From Alligator mississippiensis (taxonomy: Eukaryota; Chordata; Crocodylia; Alligatoridae), in contig NC_081826.1 in assembly GCF_030867095.1 (NCBI RefSeq), forward strand, positions 39,968,001 through 40,032,000: a stretch of 64,000 bases of DNA, written 5' to 3'. The notes below the pieces were generated by a model. The model saw nothing but the letters and a program-made list of their open reading frames with translations. It had not been told where the DNA came from and ran no database searches. How positions within the stretch are numbered: the first letter of the stretch is position 1; each line of letters opens with the position of its first letter. Shown here in pieces: positions 48,050-59,412 of the stretch. The position numbers were made by a program, and so were the translations under genes.

Positions 48050-49600
48050 GCCCCGAATGAATCCGCTGCACGCGCGAGTTTTTTCCACAGTAGAACGAGA
48101 ATAGCCTTTCCTCAACCACCCCCCACTCCGCACCGCGTGCACAGAAGACTCCCACCAAGCTAGCCGCCTGCCTTCAAGTCTTCTCACATTTTCCACGTCC
48201 GTTTGTTCGATTTTCCAATTTCGTTACAGGCAACTGATTTCTGCAGGCTTATGTTCGGCTACGCCTCGCCTCATGCCACTCCGCTGCTCTGACTAATAAA
48301 GCGTTTCTCTCCCAACCCCGTTTTTCTCTGAAGTTCCTATTTCATCTATTAGCCGGACTTGCAGGTGAGATTTAGATCTCCTAACCGTTTCACTCCTAAG
48401 AAATGGACGCACGAGCAAAGCGAGAAGGAAAGCAGGAAAGCAAGCGAGAGAGGGGAAGAGAAATTCCCTCTCTCAGGATAAAAATGTCACGTAAAAGCAG
48501 CAGCGCGTGTTTGTTTCCACCCTTCACCAGCTCTTTTTCCCCCGCTTGAAGTGGACACGAACCCTCTGCGATTCCGACGCGGGGTTTTACAACTAAAGAC
48601 GCCGGGTCTTAAAACAAAGATCCTAATCCCTGTGGTCGGTTTGTGAATACGTAAAGTGGTTCATGAGCTGATCTCGTTCCTCTTACAGCTGAATGTCCAT
48701 CCATTCATTCAGATAGCATGACAAGCATCTCGTCTCGGCACATGCACCAAAAAGAGAGCTCACGCAACTGGGATTTTTATTTCGGTGCATGTCGCGGAGA
48801 GGGGTGAGGGTCCCGGCCTTACAAGCACTCCATCATGTCCTCGGTCATTGCAACGAAAAGTTCAAAGAAAGATATGCGGGCTACAGGACTTGCATATTAG
48901 ACGAGTGAATATCGCAGAGACGAGAGCAGAGCGGCGTTTTGGCCACCCACAGGCTTCCCCCGATTGTATTAGTCTCGTGCTGACTTTTCTCTGAACTCTT
49001 TGCGGTAGTGTCAAAGGATTTGCAAAATCTTCCTGTGCGCTGGAGATAAGGAAACCGCTCCTGCTGCCATAGCCCTCAAAGCCCCAACAACTCCCCCTGA
49101 TTTCTACAGAAGCAAGAGATGGCTCAGTGTCAGTGAAGAAACAAAATGCTTTTTTCAGAAATAAACGAGAGGGCGAAGTGGTTTTGGGGCGCTTTTTTTT
49201 GTTCACAGCAGAAGACACTGATTTCATTACATCATCCTACAGCGATTCCTTTCGAATCTCGCGCACAGTGCGCAGTCATTTTGCTGGGAGGAAAGTGGTG
49301 TAATAGGATGACATTTCCTCACTGCTCTCGTATAGAATAAGATAAGAATATTCTGCTAGATGTAGAGAACAGCATGGGGTCCTGATCCAGCAGTCCTTAC
49401 TCAATGGAGTAGCCCTTAAATCACACACGAAAGACGAAGAGCGTGTGCGCCTCAGCCAAAGGCAGTAAGGGGCAATCTAGCAAAGCAGCTCCCAGCTCTT
49501 CTCGCTTTAGACAATTAGCTCTGCAGTGCCGGAGGGATACGATCGCTGAGTTCTCCAAATCGGTAATACGAATGCAAGGTCACCCGATCCTTGGGTAATT
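48050..49600. other. Unique sequence at the shore of the large CpG island
   Basis: Moderate GC with CpGs still retained up to about 49.6 kb (for example 48.5-48.9 kb), and no repeat recognised. No gene was recognised. Retained CpGs and absence of repeats suggest regulatory constraint, which only a cross-species alignment could show. Confidence 0.4.
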
Positions 49601-52600
49601 TCTTATTCCTAACTCCCTTTCCTCCCTCCCCACTGATATTGTTAGATGGAAGCAATGAGACTCAACGAGTATCAAGCCTGAGAAAAGACGTTGGAGAGAC
49701 GGGGACCTTTGTATTTTAGTAGGCAGATCAGTTACTTAACAGAGATGATTTGTTATGGTAGGGCAACTCTTTGTTTAAACATACTGTTTCAGAACACATA
49801 CCGGTTTCCATCAGATCCTACTAACCTGAATCCCGAAGGCTGAATCCTGTTGCAAGAAGGGATGGAATGTCTCTGGGGGCAACAGACCTATTTGCTTAGT
49901 GGCTACCTTCAAAAGAGTTTCTTTGTGAATGTATGAATATGACTGTGGCATGTGCTGGCTGCTAATGCACTATATATTGTTTACTGAAAAATAAACAACA
50001 TCGAACAAGTCTCTTGATAATGTAATGCATAAGATGGTTCCTGATTGGGTAAAAGATATCTTTCAAAAATGCAGGTCAGTTGCTAGTCTTCTCATTCAAG
50101 CAAAGTCTCCACCTAGTTCAACTGGAACAGGCTTGGGTTCTAAGGGAGAGTCCATTACATACCAGAAATGGCAGTGGGGAATTCTGCTTAAATACTGAAG
50201 ACACAATATGGTCCATGGGCAGATCTAGGATTTTGAAAAGGGGGTGCAGGTGTTGTGGTGCATCATTATATGTAACACAACAAATATTTTTCTCCAGATA
50301 AAAGTAAACCAGAAGAAACTGGGGCTATATTATTTAGTTTGATATCAAAACAAAAACAAATACAACTTTTTTGGAATGTGCATTAATTTGCTATAGTCTA
50401 TATTACCTACAAGACACAACAAACTAGTTTAAAATAATAAGAAATGTTGTCTCTGCTTAGTCCTGTTGACATTACAATTAAATTTACATCTCTTTCAGAT
50501 TCATAAAAATCAAGCCTTCCTGAGCATCCAATGCTTCACTGAAAGTTATTTCCACACCTGAATTGACATTCACCTGAGTTAAAATTTCTACACCCAAGTT
50601 GAACTTTTTTAGCTGGAGTTAAAAACAGAGGGCAGGGCTCTGAAATAGGAGGTACATTAAGAGAAGTAGCTAAGAGCAGAAATGCAGAAGAAAGAATTGC
50701 TTGATTACTGGAACATCGTTAAAGAAGGAGAGTGTCACTGACACCTATGGGATAAGAAGTTTAGAAGGAATCAGGTAGATCACAATGGGCCGCAAAATCA
50801 AGTCCCTCACTGCTGCCTGAAAAGAAGTGCTGTTGTTACTGCCAGGCAGGTTATTTTGAACTTTGGGTAGACCAGGAATGAAAGCGGGTGCAACTGTACC
50901 ACTCCATTCTCCTGGATCCCCCTCCCACAGCCAAAATGGACCCCTGTTGCTAACTAAGGCTAAACTCTCTAACAATCTGATTGGCCTGGCTTTTACCAAT
51001 TCCTTTTAAAATAAGGAGAGGCTTACTTTTAGCTCAGATGAATTCATAGCAAAATTTGTACTGACTTTGGTAGGAGGAAGAATCAAAGCCAGGGGATAGT
51101 GTTAATTTTTCAGAATACTTAATTTAGGGAGATTTTTTGTCCCCACTTAAAAACAGTTTTCTCTAATCACTAATCAGCTATTAGTTGTTAGATGTTCATT
51201 TGTAGGCTGTAATTATTATAGCTTTCTTTATAATAAGCAAATATAATGCATTTTAATAATTCATTTTAAAAAACCTAACTGCCTGTGCATTTCATCAGTA
51301 TTCTCAAACATAGCTCCTATTTATAGTTTACAGTTAATAATAGGAATATTTACTTCCAGCATAACCCTTAGGCAGGTAAACAGGCCCCTCTGGATAGCCT
51401 TCCACAGAACCTAGTCATTAACAACCGAGAAAAATGAGTGTAAACAGCCATTGAATCAGAATTCACCCCTTAATGGCATCTCTTTACATGGGTGAAAAAA
51501 ATAATTGACTACACAATGTGCAAGGTAGCAGAGAGTCAGACCTGGTGATTTCATATGGATATACAAGTGGAATTAGGAAAGGAAGATTGTATTGGTTACT
51601 GGAAGTTCTTCAGCTAAATGTATCTAGGACAATCATGCAGTCAGGGACCCCTGAGCCAATTGTCAGGGGAAACAACCCAAGAAGAGATGCTGTATGAAAG
51701 CAATAAATTGATTTACAAAATATGCTCTTGTCTCATAACTCACCTAAGGTATGAGAGCTGCAAGGCAGCAAACAACCAATTCCATGGAACTTGTCCTGTG
51801 GTTTATTTTAAATGTTTCCATTTCCTTTTAAAGAATTATTTTATATCCCACTGAATAACTTGTTTCCACAAATAAAATCCATATTAGAGAGAGAAATTCA
51901 GGAAACAATAGAAAAAGTTAAAGGCTTTTCCCATGTTGTAAACATGCAGGATACATATGGTCACTAGGTACATCTGTAGGCTAAACTATGATTTGTTTAT
52001 GCTAGCACCATGCTTATGATACTCTTAAAACAGGACTGTACTTCTGACTATAAAATGTACATTATAATTTATTTTTATCTTCCTTCCATATGTATTTTTC
52101 CTGTTTCCAACATGCATTCTTTAGGGAAAGCGTACATGGCAAAGAATGCATTATAAACCAGGATACTGTATAACATTTCAAATATTTTAAGATTGTAAGA
52201 ATAGCACAAACATAAGTAAATCATCACTTACAGATGTGCACAATGTCTATATTAATTTCACTATGGTTTTTCTATTATTTGTGGCTTTTAATTCAAAGAA
52301 GACCACAACAACAAATGTTATGAAAAGGACACAAACTACTCTGGAGCAGGCACATGGGCATTGAGTAAACCTTATTTGAATCCTTCGGTACCCTTCAGCA
52401 CAGACTGTTTAGCATAGTCAGGAGCTTCTTTGACAAGTGTTCAGGGATTGTAGATTCCTGAACCTTTAGAGAAAGGAGAACAACTGACTCATTTAGAGCT
52501 TAAAAAGACACTTTCCAGGCTGATACACTGGAGTCCAAACATTTTATTGGCTCAGTGTGCTTCAGGGCAGTAGTATTCAGACTAGCACTTAAGCACGTGC

Positions 52601-52630
52601 TTAATTTTAGATTCAAGCTTAACTCAAATT
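49601..52630. other. Intergenic, AT-rich, no gene recognised
   Basis: CpG content falls abruptly after 49.6 kb. Apart from the hAT-like fragment near 50.2 kb nothing was recognised. Confidence 0.5.
50214..50290. mobile_element. hAT-like end fragment
   Basis: CATGGGCAGATCTAGGATTT followed by TGAAAAGGGGGTGCAGG resembles one terminus of a reptilian hAT MITE. The other end was not found, so boundaries and assignment are tentative. Confidence 0.35.
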
Positions 52631-52690
52631 AAAATTCATAGATTTCATAGACATTCAGGCTGGAAGGGACCCCAAAGGACCCTCTGCTCC
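52631..52690 (-). mobile_element. CR1 3'-tail fragment
   Basis: ATTCATAGATTTCATAGACA followed by GGCTGGAAGGGACCCCAAAG is the reverse complement of a CR1 3' end, about 60 bp. Confidence 0.7.
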
Positions 52691-52841
52691 ATAATAATTA
52701 TTATCTAGAAAATGAATTATTTCTTGCATCAGGAACATTATTATTCCTTTTTAAAAGAAATATCAGCTCATAGAAATGAAGGACATTGTAAGGGATAGCT
52801 GGACATGACTAATTTTAACAGCACATACTGCATGCTCTTTT

Positions 52842-53050
52842 CAGTGGGGGGCAACTTTTGTGGCAGATGTGCCACAAATTCAGCCCCATATCTTCCTTTT
52901 GTCCCACTCTGATCACTTTCACCTTCCTGATCTTCTGCTCTGCCTTCTGCTCCCTTCCCTTCCTTGTCTGCCACTGTGCTGCCTGTTCCCTCCCAGAAGG
53001 AACACACAGAGGTTGCCTCTGCCACTTGTGCCATAGGTTGGCCATCCCTG
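52842..53050. mobile_element. Non-autonomous hAT element
   Basis: Left end CAGTGGGGGGCAACTTTTGT; right end in reverse complement CAGGGATGGCCAACCTATGG. Inner sequences (TGTGGCAGATGTGCCAC and TATGGCACAAGTGGCAGA) continue the inverted similarity. The right flank is CTCTAATT; the left flank CTCTTTTC is only a partial match. Confidence 0.7.
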
Positions 53051-53059
53051 CTCTAATTC

Positions 53060-55796
53060 ATTACATTCTACTCCTCTTCTGCCTTGTGACAGTTCAGTTT
53101 TCACTTACATTGGAGCATTGTTCTTGATAGCCTTCTGATCCTGGTTGGAGCCTTATAGTACAGTATAGGGGGAAGGATCAATTATCCCAGCAAGGAGTCT
53201 GTAAGATCTGATTCTGGTATTACTTAGTCTGGTATAAATCATACGTAATTCTAATGAAGTCTGTGGGATTACACTATAAATCAGAGCAGGGTTCCCATGG
53301 AGAATGGGAGTACTATACTGTTAACATAATTGCTAGAAACGGCGAGTGGAACTTGGGTCAATTGATACTAATATTACTTTGATCAATTTTTAAAATGTAT
53401 CTGAACTAGACAGAACCCAGTGTTAGCCAGCCACATGCAAAGTCTTTCTTTCTGTTCTACTTCTGATAAAGATATAAGAGTGATAGGTACTCTTTCAGGA
53501 CAACCTAGAGTTCTGGGCTTGTTACATGTCATGCCAGACTGTCTTTTCCCTCTATGTGGTCACTGAGCTCTTGTGAGATGGTGAAATATAAATATATCCT
53601 AAAATATACCAAAATCCTGGCCTGCCTATTCAGTCTTCTGATAGAAGGTTCCCCTCTTGCATCCACAAAATGCTGTGATACAAATACTAACTGTCAAACA
53701 TTTGATACCATTGATTGCATTAAAATACTTAATTTATTTGACCTCCTCCTTCATGAGAGGCTAGTGAGACTTCACCTGTAGCTATGCTACTAATTTTAAA
53801 CTACTCCACTAGATGTGAAAACTCTACTGATATCCATGGCAGAGGAACCTATTTCAACTGGGGACCACTAGTGAATATCCAGGACACTCCAACAAAGTGG
53901 AAAAGCCTCAAGACTTATTTTCTTTAGTTTTTCAGAAGAGGGAAGGCATTTGTCAAGCATACTGTTCTCAGAGTGCAATATTTACTTCCCTTTTCTGCTT
54001 GATTGGTCTGGATAATTAACTAAATGTGCAAGTATATCCTTAGCTTTTTAGCTTTTATTCTTGGGCTGCTGTTGTTGACATTAGCTAGCCTGTACAGTAT
54101 AATATACTTCTACTGTACTATAAAGTACACTTGGAGCTCGTTTCTCTCCAAGAAGGAGAAATCAGCTGGTGTTTAGGGTTCCAAGAAGGGTAAGCAGAGG
54201 GAAAAGGGATATGAGGAAGGATTTAGTGGGAGATCAGCACTGGGACACCTGCAGAGTCACCAAGTCTCATGCTATTTTTTTTGGACATTAAACAAAAAGT
54301 GTGTAATCACTTCAGCATAACATTCTGCCAATCTGACCCTATGATCTTTGATTTCCTAAAACAGGGTGGATGCCTAGCTCCAACAAAAATGCTTCATACT
54401 TAACATTCAGGATATGGGATGGGTGTTTATACATATTCTAGCGTGTGAATTTTGGTGCATCAATACACCATCTTCATTTGGCAACTTACAGCCTCCAGCA
54501 CACAAACTTACCACTAAGTGTATACAACTATTCTTATTATTGTTGAGACAGATTTCAATATTCACTACCTTGTCATCTGTCACCACATCTCTCTGCAATG
54601 TTGTGATTCCAGTGTAGACAGGAAGCTTGGTCTAGGAGCTGCAATGATACACTTAGTCTTCCCTGTGTCATTTTGCAGTTCTCCTGCTCACTAGCACCAC
54701 CATGTTGTGGTAAACCTAATGTCTGGAGAAGAGTGGCCCCTACCCTTATGTCAAATTCAAGACTGCTCAGAATTAAAGTATTAGTCATCTCTACCAGATC
54801 CACTGAACAGATGGATGGATGGTTACTGGAGCCTCTCCTATTTCTACAGCATCATTCACTGTCTTTGGCTGGGTAGATCCATCCAGTACAGAGAAGACTG
54901 ATCTCTCACCCCTCATGCTAAAAAAAAATAATCACCGAGATGAAGTAGAAAAGTCATTCTCCTCGGACAGTGTTACTGTTTCAAGCTGTCTGCAGGCTCA
55001 GACTGACTTCATTGCATCAGTTACAGTCATTTAACATTTTCAAGATTTTATTGGCAAACATGAGGGTGAGAAACCGTTATACATTTAAAAAAGCAAGTTG
55101 GAGTTCTAACAGTGACACATAAATAACTCAGAGCTGGACCCTAGATGCACTCCTATTTTGCTTATGCTTTGGCTGTGGCTATTTTGCTCACCTTTCAGCT
55201 ACAGCCTTGACAAATTTGTAAACTGTCTTAATTAATGTAGTAGGGTTAGAGTGTGAAAAAAAAACAACTTCTTTCATTAACTGTCAGAGTTGCATGGAAG
55301 CATGTTAACCTCTGAGATATATCTCAATTGTGCTTGGCTTCTCTCCCGAGGGCTTCCCTCTGTAAACACCCCAAACAGCAAAAGACACAAAAATAAACTG
55401 TAAAATACACATTTATCAAAAAAAAATTACCCTGCTTTTGTTTTCTTAATTTTGTCTCACAGAGCTTCCTCTGGAAAATATAGTGGAGGAAACCAACTTT
55501 TAGCTAGCAAAATCAGGGTCATTTTAAAGAGGCCTTTAAGGAATTAAGTCTCATCTCTAACTCATGCCTGATTTCCCTCTTCCCCAGGACTGTAAGACAC
55601 AGAAAAACTAAGAACCAGCCCTGCTGAGACATATTAAAGATAGCCTTTCTTCAGTATGGAAAACAAATGCTTACTGGGATAGCAGTCATACCTGCCATAG
55701 GAATTTCTTGCACAAGAGTTAGAAAAGTCGTAAGCTCAGAAAAGGCAATATAAAATGCCTGTAAGAGGACATTATGCAGAAGGATGCCAGGGGCTA
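53060..55796. other. Intergenic, no gene recognised
   Basis: AT-rich unique sequence with short frames only; an A-run occurs at 54919-54928. Confidence 0.5.
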
Positions 55797-57995
55797 GGTA
55801 CAGACAGCCAAAAAACCTGAGGCTGAATCAATTCAGTCTTTGCAAGTTAGTTAGCTGCACAGATTAAATTGAAACAGAAGTGAACAGACATTTACCTTTG
55901 ATTCAGTAACTGCAGCCACATGCCTGCAGTGGCTCAGGCCAGAAGCCAAGCTGGGGGCTGGGGTTGCTAGAGCACACTACTCTTGCTGTGTGTTCACTTC
56001 CTCTTCCCACTACCCTCAAGGTCTGTGGGATTTGCAGTCTAGACTTACAACAGCAGCACTCTACAGGGTTGCTCATCACTTCTTCTGCCTGCTTCCAGGT
56101 GCCTCTGGGATTTGTAGTCCACGGTTGCATCCCACAATAAGTTTGAGCTGGGGAGGTAGTGTTTAACCCCCCACCCTGGCTCCAGACAGGGTTTGCTGGT
56201 GAGTGGGGCAGTTCTCTCCACCTTGCAGACTGGGCTATATCCCCAGCTGGGCTTTCCCCTCTCTCACTCCCTTGTCAGCAGAGGGGCAGGGCCAGCCCTA
56301 CTCTCTGGAGCAGACAACCCAGGGCTGGAAAATATGCTGGGATGCTGAGGTATTGTAATTTAACTTGAACCAGGAAGGAGTCTTAGACAGAAGTTTCATG
56401 AATCAGTTTGACCCAAATCAGTTAGGTCTGACACTACATTCAACCAGGTTTATCTTAAACCAGTTTCAGCCATTTTGAAACTGTTCCCCCCCCAGAGAGC
56501 CAATGTTAGTATCAGCCCACATTTTACAGGGCCCAGATGAGTCCTCTAGGAAGACAAGTGGAAAACCTCCCTGCATCAACAAGGGAAAGATGAGGGCAGA
56601 ATCTGGTAGGGAAAGGATTACTGACTGAGCTTGGAGACGGCCATAGAAGACTACTGAACCCACACTGGCTGGGAGGATTAACCTGGAGAGGGACTTAAAG
56701 ATTTCTTGCTTTTGATCTTTGTGCTTACTGTATGGAGGACTCTTGGGCTAGGGACAGATATTACACATAAACCAGTTTAAATGATCAGAAACAGGTTAAA
56801 ACCTGTAACAGAACAGATGTTCAGTGCACATAAACCAGTTTGAAAATGGCTGAAACCAGTTTAAGATACACCTGGTTGAATGTAGTATCAGACTTAGCTG
56901 ATTTGGCTCAAACTGGTTTATGCAATGTCTGTCCCAGATCCCTGGCTGGTTTAAGATAAACCAGAAAACCCCAGCATCCTAGCATGGTCTCTGGGCTGGG
57001 TGGGGCTCTCTGGTTCACAGTGAGGCTGGCTCCTCCCCTCTGCTGCTTAGGCAGAGCTCCTCTGGCACAGACTTGTAGACACAGCAGGGTCTTCTGGCTT
57101 CCTCGTGCCTCCCTCCCCATCCCCTCTCATCATTTTCTGCTTAAGAAGGGATCCCTTCTTCCCCTCTCCCACAGCATGGACCATAGCCAGCATGTGGTAT
57201 GCTAGCTAGTGCTGTATAAGGCTCCAGCAGAGACTGCAGACACAGTAAGGTCTGCTGGCTTCCCCCTGCCCTACACCCTGTTGCTGTTTAAGCAGGAAAT
57301 CCCTCTTCCCCTACTCCCTCCCATCTCCCACAGCACAGACCCCAGCCCCACAGACCCTAGGCATGTGCTAGCTAATGCTGAGAGATGTCTGTGTGGGTGT
57401 GTCTCTCCAATTTCACTGGGACAGGCAAGCAGAACAGGGCTTTTGGAGCTAATCAACAGGTCACCCTAGTAAGCTGTTTAAGAAGAGTTTGAAGTAATGG
57501 GAGAGAGGTTATTGTTTTGCTAATCAGGTGATAGATTCTTATCAGCTCGGGCTACCTTGCTCACCTGTCAGTTTGCTGCAGACAGTCTGACAAGCAGGGA
57601 GAGGGAGAGTGAAAAGCTCCATATCATCAACAGATGCATGCACTGCACACCCCAACCCGCTTGCCTCATAGTGCTAGTAAGGGTCCGGGGGCTGACAACT
57701 CTCCCACCCCTTGAGCAGCCAGTGGGGAAAAGCCTGGGATGGTGCAGGCAGACCTCCCCTAATGAGAAATTCCTGACCACGTCCCCTCAGCTCAATGCCA
57801 TTCAAGGAAAGGGAGGCCTGCTCTAGCGCTGCCCCCCCCGCCCAGCTTCTAGCCTGGGCCACTGTAGGCATGTGCCTGAATTTCTCAGTCCAGAGAGAAT
57901 GTGTGTCCAGTTTCCAACTGGTTCAGCCTAGCCAGGTTAGACTAACCTGCAAAGGTTGAATCAATTCAGGCTCAGGCTGTTTGAATGTCTGTCCC
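55797..57995. mobile_element. 2.2-kb DNA transposon-like element with long terminal inverted repeats
   Basis: The left arm (about 55797-55960) and right arm (about 57830-57995) are inverted repeats roughly 165 bp long. Tips are GGTACAGAC and GGGACAGACATTC; inner matches include GAATCAATTCAG and CACATGCCTGCAGTGG against CACATGCCTACAGTGG. TAG borders both ends, which would fit a 3-bp target duplication. The interior has no recognised transposase and contains a nested MITE. The element shares its arm and an interior segment with 3383-4520. Confidence 0.7.
56751..56935. mobile_element. 185-bp MITE nested in the 2.2-kb element
   Basis: Left GGGACAGATATTACACATAA and right, in reverse complement, GGGACAGACATTGCATAAAC, both followed by CAGTTT. 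Its right half is an inverted copy of 56401-56483 (CTACATTCAACCAGGTTTAT), so two copies in opposite orientation lie within 0.5 kb. Confidence 0.7.
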
Positions 57996-58365
57996 TAGCC
58001 TTCGTGAATTTGGCCAGATGACTTAAGCCCAACATCAGCTCAGGAAAGCCTTTGTCTGGGGTAGAAGTGAATTCCCCTCTCCCCCACTGCAAAGCACATA
58101 CTTTACTGGGAGTTAACTTGACAGTCAGTCTGTTGCCTCAGCAGCCTCTCCCACACTCCTCAGATCTGAAAATGAGAACACAGAAAACAGAGTAATTAGC
58201 TAAGGTTAACCAAGGTTAACCCTGACCTTTCTTTAGCTCCCATATAGAGAGCTCTTAAATAAAACCAAAGCCATAATAACTCAAACATCTTAAATAAGCA
58301 CAGTAACAACGTAAGTCAAATGATGATAATCCAAAATTGCAATCCTATTTTATTGAAAGCATAAT

Positions 58366-59412
58366 TGTGGCAGGGCAGAAAACTGGCAGCAGCCAGGTGC
58401 TTGATGAGGGCAGCCATTTTAGCCCAGGGATATAAGCTGGGCTGAAGTTTGCTGTAGGAGGAGGGAGGTAACATTAGGTGGGGAGGCTGCTCTGGCCATA
58501 GTCAGGAGGTAAGGACAGGGGCTATGGGTTGGAGATAGCCCCTTGTCCTGGGTAAGATGTAGAACTGTACCTTGCTAGGGAAGGGTGGTCTGGTAGGGCT
58601 GCTAGTGGTGTGAGAGCCACCCCCCCCCTCCCGGAAGTGCCAGGCCAGTTACCTCCCTGGAGAAAGGTGGGTTGGGGCACCTTGTAACCCCTGCCCCACA
58701 TCCCTGGTGGTGTTCTAATGAGCAGGTAAACAGGGGAAGCTCAGGGCTTGTTAAGGAGCCCTGAGGCAGAGCTCAGGCTAGAGGAGGGACCTGGGACTAT
58801 GCCCAGGTGGCAGGGGAATGCCTGGGGGTATGAGAGAGGTCCTGAGTGAGGGGGGTGATGAAGAGGCCTAGTGGAGGTATAATGGCCCGGCAAAGTGCTA
58901 GGAGCAAAATGAGCCTATAGTTGTAGCATCACTTAGTCAATGCTTAGGTAAGGGTAGCAGTAGATGCCCAACAGACTGTGCTGGGGCTGACTGGGGTGAG
59001 GAGAGCTAAGCCTGAAGCTGGGTGAGACTGGGTGGGGATGAGTGTGGCCCTGAGAGAGGGCAGCATGAAAGAAGCTGGGTGAGAGTCAGCAGAGTAAATG
59101 AGACCCTGGTGAGAGAGGGGTGGCATGTGAGTGGCCCTCCAGGGCTGTAGAGAAGAGCTACAACCGTGTGCTCAGTTTGCTCTGGCCATAGACTAGAGAA
59201 GTAACACCAGAGTAACATATGCGAGGCATGAGACCCATGAAGGGGAGCTCAGAGCAGGTATTAGGCTGTCAGCAGGGTGAGTAATGGGTAGCCTGCCGCT
59301 TTAGTAACAACTCTCATATTTTTCCATCCATGCGTGGCAGGCAAGCAAAGTGGGCGGTTAACTCAGGAGCAGGGCAACCGGCAAAGACCTGAAGAGGAGG
59401 CACCCTGTGACA
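58366..59412. mobile_element. Probable solo LTR (about 1.05 kb), endogenous retrovirus-like
   Basis: The segment begins TGTGGCAGGG and ends CCCTGTGACA, a TG...CA boundary with short inverted tips. It is flanked by ATAAT and ATTAT, a possible 5-bp target duplication with one difference. No retroviral coding region adjoins it. An old solo LTR left by recombination is the simplest reading; the family is not determined. Confidence 0.45.
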
